Shown here piece by piece: positions 1 through 10,885 of a DNA stretch of 64,000 bases (within the stretch, counting starts at the first letter, position 1; each line of letters begins with the position of its first letter). Made by a program: the position numbers and the translations under genes. The stretch is from contig CM041465.1 in the NCBI GenBank assembly GCA_023213395.1, forward strand, positions 141,615,741 to 141,679,740, written 5' to 3'. Origin of the DNA: Cycas panzhihuaensis. Taxonomy: Eukaryota; Cycadophyta. A model generated the notes under the pieces. That model saw only the letters and a list, made by a program, of their open reading frames with translations. It ran no database searches and had not been told where the DNA came from.

Positions 1-1030
1 TTAAGGAAGCCTAAGAGAGTTGGTTTGAGCTTTCCCCTTGGTGTAGGTAACCTATCACTACCTGTCTCACCTTGTTGCCCGCTAGCATTGCCTTCTCAAA
101 CCCCATGGAGACCTCTCGTGGGTGAGTTAGCCATCCCGAGGCTATACTCAGTCCCATGTAGTGTGTTTTAAGGTGCATGACAGTTTATATGCTTACCGTG
201 CAGCTTTGTTCCATTTTTGTTACGTGTTGGTGCATAACCCAAGTTTTCTAGCTTAGTTGATTTCATTTCCGTATATACATATATCTTGCCGTGCTTCGTA
301 GCCTCTCTCCCGAGAGAAAGGCGTTCTCTCTGTTTGTTCGCAGGATCACGTTGGAGGAAGTGGTGCGCGAGATCAACCCGTTGTCAGTCGGCTCTCGCAC
401 GGTATTTCTCCTCTTTTCGTTTGGAGTTCTGCTTTCTGTCTTTTCATTTTATCCAGTTGTTGCATGCTCAAGGGGAGGTAAGTGAACACCCTTCGTTGCC
501 ATCGATCGACGTTGCATGCGTGGAGGAAGGAGGAAAGGAGCGCAGCCGAGAAGGGGAACCTGTGCTTCTACTCGAACGCCGGATCCAGGTATTCTTCGCA
601 TTTCTTTCGTATTTTCTTTATGTTTTTTTTGTCTCTTTACATTTACCGTGATATATAGGAAAACATAAAGAAAAAGGAAGATAATCTATTATTTTACATT
701 TGCTTTATCGCACTGTTCCTTCACTTTGCATAACATAGGAATAAAGGACACGTTTGTGTTATATCCCTTAGCCGCACTTTACTCCATACCCGTTACACAT
801 TAGGTTGGTTGCCCCCCTCGTCGCCTTCTCATTGCCTTGAGAAGCCGCGACGCGTGAGGTTTCCCTTTCCTTCCCGGCCATCCGAAGGGTAGGAAGGCCT
901 CGTCTTTGCACGGCTACCTGGAAGCAACCAGGCACCTTGCGATCCGTGCACTCGCCTCCCAAGACGGACGTCCTGCGAGGTATGATCCTCGCTATCTAGC
1001 TTACTTAGCATATTGTTTTTATGCCCTTTC
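1..1030 (+). repeat. Diverged Tat-type Gypsy LTR fragment
   Basis: No coding capacity is evident. Several blocks resemble, in the same order, the right half of the Tat LTR at 33200-34200. One is a 'cttcccggccatccgaaggg' block near 870 (compare 'cttccggccatccaagggtg' near 34000). Another is 'cctcccaagacggacgtcct' near 955 (compare 'cctcacaagacgggcgccct' near 34130). A pyrimidine-rich stretch ending in 'gttcgcagg' near 340 has a counterpart near 33330. I infer a solo or truncated LTR of a related family in plus orientation. Its left end lies outside the window and its right end is not defined. No primer site follows it. Confidence 0.5.
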
Positions 1031-2003
1031 TGCTAGACGTTAGATCACCGCCCCGCGGAGAGCGTTTCAGTGTGCAAAGCATCTTTTAAGGTGTGGGGCT
1101 TGTTATGGACCTCATCTTAGCAGCTAGTTGAGATTGACTTCATGCAGTCTAGATGACCTATTTAAAGACCAAAATTCATGATATTCCTAAACCTATTTAG
1201 TCAACTTAAATAGGCTAGTTTTGGGCATAAATGACACTAATTCTAGCCAACTTCACTCAACCCTAGAAGCTACCCACTTTAAATAGGGATTTAGGCCCAA
1301 ACATTTGCATCATTGTAGGTCTTGGAATCATGGTGGAGCTTGCCCTTTTCAAGGAGTATGTTTGACAACTAAGACATTATAGATGTTTTTTAATATTCAA
1401 GAAGGTATCATTAAAAATCGATAATCACTAACCAACATATGTCCATATACTAGTTGAATACAAGAAAATAAATATATAAATATGACTAGGGGGCAGAACC
1501 CAAAAGACTTGCAAGAGTCTATGAAAATCAATTAAGATCCCATAATCTTTAGATCAGAGATTAATTATGATTAAGGAATAATACACAAATATATGGACAA
1601 ACATATAGCTTATCTCTTTCCGTGAATATAAGAAAATCGATTGTAATTTTCTAAGGTATTGTTCAGAGTTAACATTAGCATGCCTAATAATAAAAATACT
1701 CGCAAAAGTGAGCAAAGGGCAATGCATTTAAATATGTATGCAAAAATAATAGGATGAGGATCATTTCAAGTCAAGTATACTTGAGAGTGAAATCAAAATC
1801 TAAACACAAAGTGATAAAATCTTAGTAATGTTTGATATACATAGATGGCCAATTAATCCCTTGTTGGGTTAAACATTGTAATAGTTAAGGTGTTTAAAAT
1901 CTATAACAAGAACTCTTTAGGGCCTTCAAATTAATTGAAAGGCAAATAGGAAAAGAGTGAATTAAATAATTAACATATGCCTAGATCTCGAGTTATTACC
2001 AAA
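1031..2003. other. Unassigned AT-rich sequence
   Basis: No open frame or family motif is recognised here. The left edge (1031-1110) is GC-richer and may be the end of the preceding LTR. The rest is AT-rich, with one stretch repeated further right (1371-1440 against 5551-5700). This is the left flank of the chromovirus insertion. Confidence 0.4.
1371..1440 (+). repeat. Dispersed direct repeat, copy 1
   Basis: This stretch shares 'agaaggtatcattaaaaat' and the surrounding 'attatag...ttttaatatt' and 'aaccaacatatg' blocks with 5551-5700. Copy 2 carries about 80 extra bases in the middle. The family is unknown; it may be part of an older element disrupted by the chromovirus insertion. Confidence 0.5.
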
Positions 2004-2008
2004 AAGAA

Positions 2009-2520
2009 TGTAGTGATCTAATTCTACTTTTCTAGCAATTTTCCTCAAAAATACAAGTAATAATCCACAAAAACAATAACTAGATGCTATTCAACAAGAA
2101 AAATGAACAATGAACAAGAAAAGTAAATGCTTTCCTGAAGACGTGAGCTTCCCTCTTCGAGGCGAGGAACCCTCCAAACTGCAGCACCCAAATGGGCGAG
2201 CTAATCATGACCCTAGAACCGAAAAATCTGCGACCAAAAAACCCCCGACGATGTTGAAATGAGGCCACAAATCCTCCTTAAATAGGCGGCCAAACGAAAG
2301 TAATAGAAGTCAGCCAGACTGGGTAATATTCTTCTTAAAACTGCTCAAATAGAAGTCGGCTAGAACTTCTCTAAAAGCTAAGGTGGTAACTTTAAACTAC
2401 CATAACTTTTGATTGAGATGTCGGAATTGACTTTCGTTTGAACCGTTGGAATCCTTGTTCAGAGGCCTTCAATTTGAATGGTTACATGGCATAGTTTTGA
2501 CTAGATTTTGGAATGCTACA
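2009..2520 (-). repeat. 3' LTR of the chromovirus derivative
   Basis: 512 bp, bounded by TGTAG and CTACA. It aligns along its length with 4653-5234, but a block of about 70-80 bp near 2105-2130 is missing. It contains the block 'cataacttttgattgagatg' near 2400, which recurs in other LTRs of this window. Confidence 0.92.
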
Positions 2521-2534
2521 AGTCCCTCCCCTTC
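2521..2534 (-). other. Polypurine tract
   Basis: On the minus strand this reads GAAGGGGAGGGACT and abuts the TG of the 3' LTR. That is the expected plus-strand priming site, and it fixes the element's orientation. Confidence 0.85.
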
Positions 2535-2559
2535 AAAACATGCTTTGCCCTCAAAGCAT

Positions 2560-2815
2560 TAGTAATGGCCCATTTTTCTACATCCATTCTTCAGACTCCT
2601 ACGTTGCATCTTTAAGCTCCAATGTCTTCCATTTGATGAGATATCCTTTCATTATCCTAGATAGTAAATTCTTGGCCCTAGTCTTCAGTATTCCCCTATG
2701 TTCCACCATCATCATTCCTTCTTCATCCCGTGTTGGTAAATTCGTTTGTGGAGCCTACCTTTCACCCAACTTTTTCTTTAAACAAGACACGTAGAAGATA
2801 TTGCGGATTTTGCTT
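2560..2815 (-). pseudogene. Integrase C-terminus and chromodomain remnant
   Basis: The minus-strand frame reads a 'FYVSCLKKKLG' segment (compare the 'HPVFHVSQLKK' motif at Ty3 integrase C-termini). It continues to 'YLIKWKTLELKDAT', which is the conserved core of retrotransposon chromodomains. At least three in-frame stops are present. The segment follows the RT N-terminus directly, so the central pol region is deleted. The chromodomain places the parent in the chromovirus branch of Ty3/Gypsy, where this domain is thought to guide integration to particular chromatin. Confidence 0.7.
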
Positions 2816-2849
2816 TTTAGTGGCAATTTTAACTGATCTATTGTGTGTT

Positions 2850-3420
2850 CCAATTCCCTTTCGATGGCAGTCCTTGGGGTTCCTCAAAAACTCCTTGATG
2901 TCCTTCTAAGATTGCCTGAATCTTTGGAGGAACATTTTTTATTTCTACTTTATAACATGACATTATATACACTTGTGGATTCTTCTTTAGAATCTGTTCC
3001 ATTTTGTGAGATGATATGAGTTGAACTGGAGGTGTGGTTGGGGCTTGTAGTCGATATTTGCATCCTTTTTATCGGAAACACATAAATCTTGTTATATAAT
3101 TGGTAACGATGTTCCTCAACGTTTGTAGCCATTGAATTCCCAAAACTACATCTACTCCACTTATGGGCATGGAAAACATACAAGTTGTGACCTTGTAATC
3201 ATTGATCTGGAGAGTCGTGTCTTTGCAGTATCCTCCACACAGCGTTGTTCTCCCATTTGCTATTGACACCTGGAATGTGTTGAGGGGTTTCACTTGTAAT
3301 CCTAATTTTTCTGTCGATGCCTTGTTTATAAAATTGTGTGTACTCCCACTATCTACCAGGATTGATACTGGTCTCCCCTTGATTTGTCCTTGGAATTTTA
3401 GGGTTTGTGGGATACTTGTT
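2850..3420 (-). pseudogene. Retrotransposon aspartic protease plus RT N-terminal remnant
   Basis: The minus-strand translation contains the retropepsin active site 'LVDSGSTHNFIN' near 3350. It is followed by 'SMPISGVDVVLGIQWL' near 3150, the second conserved protease motif. Downstream, 'FEEPQGLP' near 2880 matches the linker that precedes reverse transcriptase in chromoviruses. The enzyme would cleave the Gag-Pol polyprotein. At least one frameshift and several stops break the frame, and the RT itself is absent. Confidence 0.8.
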
Positions 3421-3439
3421 GCCCTGCAATAGCCTGCAA

Positions 3440-4529
3440 GGATGTTTGGACATTCCCTGTATCCACTTCCAAAAATTCATTTTCCTCCCTTCCTACGCTC
3501 TGGTCTTCTACTTCTTCTTGTGCTGCTTTTGGTATTTCTGCATCATCACTATTGATCATGAAAACCTTCTTTGACAGGCACCAGTGTTCCTTATTCCATT
3601 TCTCTCCACACTTGAAGCACGTCCCTTTCCTTATGTGTTCCTCTTTTGTTGTTCCTGAGCTTTCTATTGTATTTCTTATAGCTAATGGGGGGTTTGCTTT
3701 TGTCCTTGATTTGGCCCCATTAGGATTCTGGGTCTGATATGTTGGTGGCCCATATTTCCTTGTATATGTCGGTCTGCTATCTCTAAGTTCTACCTCTACA
3801 TTCCTTGCTATTTGAATTGCTGCTTGGAGTTGTGGTGGATCTGCTGCTTTAACTCTAAATTTGATCTATTTTTTCAATCCACTAATATAAGTCTCTAGTA
3901 AACATTCTTGCGGTATCTTTTCTGAGACCATACATTGTAGCGTTTGGAACTGCTACATGTACTCTTGGATTGTTCCTTCTTGATGTAATCGTGTTAACTG
4001 AGCAAAGTAATCTGTATTCCAAGAATCGTCATATTGCTTTACTAATCCTGCTCTTAGATTCTCCTGTGCATTGCATTGGTAAGTTCATCTTTTTCCACCA
4101 ATAGTACCATCTTAGCGCCCTTCCGTTTAAGTGTAAGGATGCTATTTCCATCTTTTCCTTAGCTGTGGAGTTATAGACCTTGGAATAGTTCTCCATTTGT
4201 AAGACCCAATTAACAATATTCTTGGATACATCTGGATCAAATTTTTCCAAAGATAATCCTGCCCCTTTCCATCCATTATCCATGTTGGGAGTTCTCCTTT
4301 CGTAAGCTCGTCCATCGAATCTCTTGGTCTCATTTCCTTGATTTTCTTGATCCATTTGATCTATCCCTGATGTGGTGGTGTTATCCATTTCTCCACCTGA
4401 CACATTTTGTGTTGCTTGATCCGTTTTTGCTAGTAACTTCTAGATTAGGATTGTTAGAGCCCTTATGCTCTGGTTTAATTCTGATGTGCCTTCAATTTTT
4501 TCCTCTAAGGTTCTAGATTGGGTTGCCAT
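3440..4529 (-). pseudogene. Ty3/Gypsy gag with zinc knuckle
   Basis: The minus-strand start codon at 4529 begins 'MATQSRTLEEKIEG'. A stop near 4440 interrupts it and the longest uninterrupted part is 4403-4029. The region from 'LEKFDPDVSKNIVNWVLQME' through 'GRALRWYYWW' is the retrotransposon Gag core. After a frameshift near 4030 the frame continues to a CCHC knuckle 'CFKCGEKWNKEHWC' near 3620. Gag would form the nucleocapsid and bind element RNA. The protein is not functional as it stands. Confidence 0.8.
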
Positions 4530-4638
4530 CTTCTTGTGAATGAGCTTTTTCCCTAACCTAAATTTTGTTTCTGCTTCCCTTGGGGGGAGATTGTGACCTT
4601 TCTAAGCTTTTACCTCTGCCCTTTCCCCTCGAAACGAA

Positions 4639-4650
4639 GCTCTGATACCA
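4639..4650 (-). other. Primer binding site, initiator-Met tRNA type
   Basis: On the minus strand this reads TGGTATCAGAGC, complementary to the 3' end of plant initiator-methionine tRNA. It lies two bases inside the 5' LTR and sets the direction of the element. Confidence 0.92.
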
Positions 4651-4652
4651 CT

Positions 4653-5234
4653 TGTAGCGATCTAATTCTACTTTTCTAGCAATTTTCCTCAAAAATATAA
4701 GTAATAATTCACAAAAACAATAACTAGATGCTATTCAACAAGAAAAATGAACAATGAACAAGAATTATAGAATCCACAGAAGTAAATAATAGTCTTTATT
4801 GTCAAATAATACCAAAATAGAGCAAAAGTTCAACAAAGTACACTCTTTCCTGAAGACGTGAGCTTCCCTCTTCGAGGCGAGGAACCCTCCAAACTGCAGC
4901 ACCCAAATGGGCGAGCTAATTGCAGCCCTAGAACCGAAAATGCGCGACCAAAAAACCTCCGACGATGTTGAAATGAGACCGCAAATCCTCCTTAAATAGG
5001 CGGCCAAACGAAAGTAATAGAAGTCGGCCAGACTGGGTAATATTCTTCTTAAAACTGCTCAAATAGAAGTCGGCCAGAACTTCTCTAAAAATTGGCAGGG
5101 TAACTTTAAACGGCCATAACTTTTGATTGAGATGTCGGAATTGACTTTCGTTTAAACCGTTGGAATCCTTGTTCAAAGGCCTTCAATTTGAATGGTTACA
5201 TGGCATAGTTTTGACTAGATTTTGGAATGCTACA
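4653..5234 (-). repeat. 5' LTR of the chromovirus derivative
   Basis: 582 bp, ends TGTAG/CTACA, followed by the TSD AAGAA. It is nearly identical to 2009-2520 except for about 70-80 bp that only this copy has (near 4764-4845). The high similarity suggests a fairly recent insertion compared with the older elements in the window. Confidence 0.92.
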
Positions 5235-5239
5235 AAGAA

Positions 5240-6470
5240 ATCTGAGGAAAAAAGTCTTCCACATAAAGAGTTCTCACATAACAATCACTCAACTATCGAG
5301 TTGACACTATTTAAAACCATAAATGGCTATGATGCAATGATTAAATTGAAATTAGATTCTAAGATCATTAGAAATGTTGCAAGCAGGCAACATGAATGCA
5401 ACAATGCGAGAAAATTTTTAAAAGGCACAATCTAAGGAAAAGTGTATGTCTATTATAAGTGATCTTCAAGAAGCTTCACATTTGGAAGCATATGGTAATT
5501 AAGGGTAAACCCAACTTAGCCCTTCCCATAAGCAAGTGTGCCAAATGGTAATTAAGATATTATAGACATGTTTTAATATTTAAGGAGGCAAGTGATGTCA
5601 CATTTGGGTGAGATCTTCCCATATATATATGAACACACATCTTGTATTGGCTACCTAAAGAAGGTATCATTAAAAATTGATAATAAGTAACCAGCATATG
5701 TTGATATCTCGGTTGAAATACTAGACCTAAGAACTAGGAAGTTAAAGAAATACCTTGTCAAATGCTCTAACAAATCAACTAAGTAAGAAACATTGAAGTC
5801 ACTTATATTCATGAGAGAATCCAGTCTCATTAAGGGCAATGATCTTTCCAAGGTAGGAAGAGATGTCACAAAAGGTAAATTAACACTCAATTTAACTCAT
5901 AAAAGTCAAAGACTATTCCATAAGTTAGAAGATTGAACTTAAAATCACTAATAATGACATTATTTCTTTAGAAAACAAGAGTCAAGGTTAAAACCCTCAA
6001 GGCTAAGACTCAAAGATGTCATGCAAAACTATTAAAGGGACCTCTCATTAAAAAGTAAGGTAACCATTAAAGATGTGCACAAGAGATGGTTCCTCATTTG
6101 TCATCAAAGAGGCTAATTTCACACTTAAGACTCCTTCATAAAGATTCCTTCAAAATCTCCTCCCATATAAGCATATTATAGATAAGGCATATGGGTGAGG
6201 AGAGACTAGTGGAGCAAGAAGCTAGAGGGAGTAAGGAGTTGGCCATCAACACTTCATCCATTGTCTCTCATTAATTCTCATTAGTGGAAGTACAAGAAGG
6301 GTTACACAAGGAGGGTCAAGGCACCGAATTATACTTGTTAAATTTCCTAAAATATGGTAATTAATTAAGTTATAAAATAATATTTTTGTTCTTCTATTCT
6401 GTTGTAGTCTTGCGATTAATGATTTTATATTAATAATTTTAAGAGTGAATGGAAAAAATAAATCAAGTAC
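5240..6470. other. Unassigned sequence
   Basis: Right flank of the chromovirus insertion. It holds the second copy of the 1371-1440 repeat. Short plus-strand open stretches (for example 5650-5930, 'VDISVEILDLRTRKLKKYLV') are broken by stops and match nothing I recognise. I cannot assign it. Confidence 0.35.
5551..5700 (+). repeat. Dispersed direct repeat, copy 2
   Basis: Related to 1371-1440. It shares 'attatagacatgttttaata' and 'aaagaaggtatcattaaaaa', with about 80 extra bases between the two blocks. Family unknown. Confidence 0.5.
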
Positions 6471-7320
6471 ATTTTCAGCTAAGGTCAATCGGACTTACTG
6501 CTATATGTATGGAGCTACTATAACTATACAATTGTGTGCAGGTTCCTGCAGGCCTACAATAAGGTAGAGTAGGCCCCACAAGGTGTTTTGGGCAACCTTT
6601 GGCAGTATGGCTAAAATCTATCCATACGAACTTCAAGTAACAACAGAACCCTAATTTGAGACTGAAGTAGCCCTCATGACCCACGTATCGATTGTATACA
6701 TGGGTTGTATATCTTACATGTGTGTATAGGCCTTACTATGGCCTGTGGGCCCCACCTAACCATGCAAACAAAGTATAATTTCTGAAATATGTTTTCATTT
6801 GGTCTATTGTATCTAATTTCCATATGTGAATGATTTTTGGAATTAAATGAATGAAACCCTAGCTGGCATTTATTAAATGATAAAAGAATGGAAATAAAAA
6901 TCTAGGGTTGTGTATGACACTTTTATTTTCTAGTTTCCCTAGTAGAATTTAATATTTTGCATGGATGCAATAATGGAAATCATCATTTCATGAACTATGG
7001 GCAGGCACAAATAATTATGAGAACATGATATAGATAAAACCATGCAATTAACTGTCCATAATGCTTTTTTTTACAAAAAATAATGGAAAAAAGAATAAAA
7101 TTTCTGATTTATATATTTCTTATGGTAGAATTATGCATACAAGATAATTAAGAAGATGAAAAACATATTTTTCGTGGTTTGGATATTTATAAATAGATAG
7201 TTTGTAGATTAGGAAACAATTTTGGGTTTCCCAAATTTAAAACTTGTTTAATTTATGTTAAATGTATTTTGAAAAACATATAACAAGAACCCTAGTTTCA
7301 TCAATAAATGATGAATGATT
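6471..7320. other. Unassigned AT-rich sequence
   Basis: I see no gene, LTR terminus or primer site. Two short blocks containing 'ccctag' near 6855 and 6957 stand out but carry no further signal. This is the left flank of the LINE. Confidence 0.35.
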
Positions 7321-7480
7321 GAATGTGGGCTCCTCAGGATGGGTATGATGCTTTGCATGGCTCCATGGATCCTCAATATGGCATTGATGCTCAGCATGGT
7401 TCCACAGAGAATGTTGATTGCATAAGGGTTTCTCAAGATGGGGTTGATGCCTTGTGGGATTCCAATAAGATTGATGATCA
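7320..7480 (+). repeat. Degenerate repeats of about 30 bp
   Basis: Related units of roughly 30 bp follow one another, each with a 'tcctcaggatgggtatgatg'-like core (near 7331, 7369, 7431) separated by 'catggttcc'-like joints. The units are diverged. The array precedes the first recognisable LINE codons and could be LINE 5' sequence or flank. Confidence 0.35.
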
Positions 7481-7565
7481 CAGACAAGTCTTGAGTGCTG
7501 AGGCCACGATAGTTAGCTCTGGAGAAAATGGATGTTGAAGAAGATGCACTTATGTGTCTCTGGGC

Positions 7566-9240
7566 AAAGGCAATTGATGAGAACACTGCCTTCTTCCAGC
7601 ACTTGCTTCAAGATTGCAGAAACACAATCGTATTTCTAAAATCAAGACAATGCAGGGTGATATGTTTCAAGGAGACAATACCATTTTAGTTATTGCAAGA
7701 GACCATTTCTATAATCTTTTGAGCAATGATGGAGCCCCTAACATTCATGCTCAAAAGGACCTATTGCATTTTGTTCATAAGCTAGTAATGCAGGAGATGA
7801 GGAGCTTGTTAACTAGATTTCTATGGAGGAACTCCAAGTATTGGTGTTCTCCTTCATGCTTGACAAAGCCCCGAGACCTAATGGCATGCAAGCCAATTTT
7901 TATCAAGTTGCATGGCCAGTAATTTATTATGACTTGTTAAGTATGGTGGATGAAACCCATCAGTAGGGGAGGTCCCTAAAGCTATTAACGCTACATTCAT
8001 TGCCTTAGTCTTGAAAGAAAAGGAGGCTTTCCAAATGGATAAGTTTTGACCTACTCTGTTAGAAATTAATCTCTAAAGTTATTATTTTACAGCTAAAAAA
8101 ATCCATGGCCAATATGTCTTTGGAATAAGGTGGAGCTATAGAGGGCAGAGAGATTATTGATAGCGTGGTTATGGCTCAAGAAGCCATACATTCTACAATG
8201 CATGTGAGAAAGAAGCATATGGTTAGAAAATTCGACTTTGCTTTTACCTTTAACAGGATGCATATTGTTTTTTCACTCCAAATCTTGGATAAAGCAGGGT
8301 TTTTAGTGCACTAGGTTAGTTGGGTGAATGCATGCATCAACACTTGTTTGCATTCAGTTCTGGTTAATGGATCTTCATTAGATTTTCTTTGTAGTAGTTG
8401 TGGAATGTAGCAAGGGTCCCCCTCTTTTTGTTTCTTTACATAATCTTGGCCAGAACTCTCAGCTAGGCATTCAAGCAGGCTATGATTGAGAGTAGTCTCC
8501 AAGGGGTTTCACCCTCCTCCAATGGTTCTCATCTCAGACATCTTCAACTCTTTGATGATACGCTATGTGGGGTACACTTCCATTCGTGAAGCTAGGAAAC
8601 TCAAAGAGCTACTAAATACCTTTTTCCTTGCAACAGGAGTGGCTGCTAACACAGGTAAGTCCCTGTTTATAGCTTATAATTGTTCTAATAAAATTTTTCA
8701 GAAATTTTGCCAGGTCTTTGGGTTCAACCATGAAGACCCCTAAAAGTTCTTCAACTATCTGGGTGTTCCTATTGGACAAAGAAAACATACAAAACAGGAG
8801 TGGGCTTGAATTTTGGATCTTGTCAAATGGATACTAAATGGATGGACTCATAGGTGGCTCACTCTAGCAGAAAGAGTGCAGCTTATATGTTCAGCCTTGG
8901 CTATTATTTCTGTGTATTGGATGGCAGTTTTATGTATTCCATGTGGGGTTAGGAATAAGTTGGATCAAATTTTTCAAGAATTTCTTTGGAAAGGAAGAAG
9001 TTTCATTTGCTCTCCTAGTTGAAAGTTTGCAGGCCCAAGTTGGAAGGGGGATTGGCAATTAGGAAGCTCTCTTTGCTACCAATTATGTTTAGATCTAAGC
9101 TTTTATGGCAATTTATCTCTTGTCAAAATTACATTTGGCAGGGTCCTTTTATTGCCAAATATTTCGTTGGAAGCCACCCTAATCACATTCTTTTTGAGAA
9201 GTTCAAGTGAGGAAAGGGTTCTCCCACATGGCAACTCATG
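7566..9240 (+). pseudogene. LINE reverse transcriptase
   Basis: Across several frames I read 'KHNRISKIKTMQG' (7617), 'DKAPRPNGM' (7862, LINE consensus DKAPGPDG), 'VVMAQEAIHS' (8165), the catalytic region 'HLQLFDDTLCG' (8540) in place of FADD, and 'NYLGVPIGQ' (8755). These continue into 'WLTLAERVQLICSALAIISV' (8854) and 'FLWKGRS' (8980). This is the usual order for plant L1 RT. Stops and frameshifts are frequent, and one residue of the catalytic box is lost, so it is inactive. Confidence 0.8.
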
Positions 9241-9649
9241 AGTGATGCATTGGACCTCTTCAGGAAGGTTGCTCTTGGAAGGTCGGCAACAGGCTAAAAG
9301 CTTGCATCTGGAAAGATGTCATCGATGGCATGCCACTGCTGCAAAAAGAACAACAATTAACCAGCATTTGGGAGTGGTTTCCAGGTCAAGGTATTATGCA
9401 GGTTGTTGATTTTTCCATTCCTTAAGCCTATGGGAAAATCCTCCAATAATTATTTGGGAATTCAAATCGGCTATGTTTAGGCAACATCTTGACCTTGGTC
9501 TTCATCAAGACTGCTCTCTTCTACTTGCACCAGTTCATGTCAGAAAGATTATTCTCTCAGACCAGGAGGATACTGTCATGTGGGGGAACGCTTCAAGCAC
9601 AGGAGAATACAATGTTATGGCATGTTATGACAGTCTACTTCAACAGGAA

Positions 9650-9900
9650 AAAGAGGAGGCATATACTTCAGACCCTAGATGGAAATTATTGTGGAAATAT
9701 TGCTCAATTGCCAAGGTAAATTTCTTTTTTGGCTATTGCAACATCAAGTTCTTTTTACTGCTAAAAATCTTTGCAAGGGGGGAATCTTGGTACCCCATTG
9801 GTGCTCTCTATGTAAGCATGACCCAGAGTCTATGCAACATCTTTTTGTTACTTTCCAGTTTGTGCAATAGATTTGGAAGAAAGCCTTTGATGTTTTAGTT
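9650..9900 (+). pseudogene. LINE C-terminal cysteine/histidine motif region
   Basis: 'WKLLWKYCSIAKVNFFF' (9680) is followed in another frame by 'PHWCSLCKHDPESMQHLFVT' (9795). This matches the zinc-binding reverse-transcriptase segment found between RT and RNase H in plant LINEs (C-x2-C then H). At least one frameshift is present. Confidence 0.75.
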
Positions 9901-10269
9901 ATTGATGTTTCAATGCTCTCCCAGATGGAGGGTGTGCATTCTTTAGTGGAAGGATGGGATCACAGATATCCTCTCCATTGGAAAATCAAATCATTCTTGA
10001 AATATTTTTTGTTTCTGTTACCATTCCTCATTACTTAGCAAATTTGGCTTGCCAGGAATGCTAGTTTGTTTCAACAAAAATCTATTTCTCTCCTCTTGCT
10101 GCTAGAGCAAATGTGTCATGCTTCTGAGATTAGCAACTTTAGCTTTGGATCTATCTATTATAGATCTTAGGAGGTTCTCACCACATGAGATGAACCTTTT
10201 GCATCTACTCCATCTTAAGATAAGATCTTGCTCTCCTACAGGTAAAAGCATGCAAGGACTCACTCCTCC

Positions 10270-10676
10270 GATGATTCCAAAAGGTTTTTTCCAACTCAAC
10301 TTTGATGGACCCTCTGAAGGCAACCCCAAAAAGGCAAAAGCTAGTGGTGTACTTTTTAATGAGCAGGGCTTAGCCATTGAAAATTTTTCTCAAGGTCTAG
10401 GACATGCCACCAATAATGATGTAAAGTTTCTTAGGTGAACTAGGGGCATTATCCTTGCTAGAGACTGGGGTATTTCTTGTCTTAAGGTGATGGGGGAATC
10501 TCTTTTGGTTATCAACTCTGTCGGTAGCAAATCAAGGCCTCAACAGATGATTGTTAAGGCTTATCTTACCCAGGCTTGGCAGATCCTTTCAACATTCTAG
10601 GATGTTCAGCTTATACATGTGCCTAGGGTGCTAAATGCTCAAGCAGAGGAGAGTTGGAGCACTCGTTTCTTTTAAC
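10270..10676 (+). pseudogene. LINE RNase H domain
   Basis: 'FFQLNFDGPSEGNPKKA' holds the first acidic residue in the usual 'NFDG...GNP' context. 'LGHATNNDVKF' stands where the TNNEAE motif normally gives the catalytic Glu, so here it is Asp. 'VMGESLLVINS' replaces the usual ESDS motif. 'HVPRVLNAQAE' is the C-terminal motif. A stop follows 'KFLR' near 10436. The domain would degrade the RNA strand during reverse transcription. Confidence 0.78.
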
Positions 10677-10862
10677 AACCTTTGAGATTTGATGGTCAAC
10701 TGGTTTTGTTTTAGCTTTCTTTTGATAGTGCTCAAGGATTAGCGTGTAATTGTAGGGTTTTGTTTCATGATTTGTTGGGCTAGTAGCCAATTGTTATGTA
10801 CTCTCATTTCTATTCAAAAGTTAAAGAATATTACCTTTTTTTTTCTGTCAAAAAAAAAAAAC

Positions 10863-10885
10863 TATATATATATATATATATATAT
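10863..10885. repeat. (TA)n microsatellite next to LINE A-tail
   Basis: About eleven TA units directly follow an A-run. This is common at LINE 3' ends. Confidence 0.9.

Larger units (their letters stand above)
2009..5234 (-). mobile_element. Non-autonomous Ty3/Gypsy chromovirus deletion derivative
   Basis: This is a complete insertion on the minus strand. Its two LTRs end in TGTAG/CTACA inverted termini and it is flanked by a perfect 5-bp TSD AAGAA (2004-2008 and 5235-5239). Read on the minus strand it has: 5' LTR, iMet-type primer site, gag with a zinc knuckle, aspartic protease, the first residues of RT, then an abrupt jump to the integrase C-terminus and a chromodomain-like segment, polypurine tract and 3' LTR. 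The RT, RNase H and integrase core are missing, so it could only have moved with proteins supplied in trans, or the deletion happened after insertion. The reading frames carry stops and frameshifts. Confidence 0.9.
7540..10862 (+). mobile_element. 5'-truncated plant LINE (L1-like) with RNase H
   Basis: A non-LTR retrotransposon on the plus strand. Order: start of the RT region, RT palm, RT thumb, a cysteine-rich C-terminal motif, an RNase H domain and a short A-run at 10853-10863. No apurinic endonuclease domain is visible, so the copy appears 5'-truncated. Frames are broken many times. Plant L1-type LINEs with a C-terminal RNase H are an established group. I could not identify a convincing TSD. 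Confidence 0.82.
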
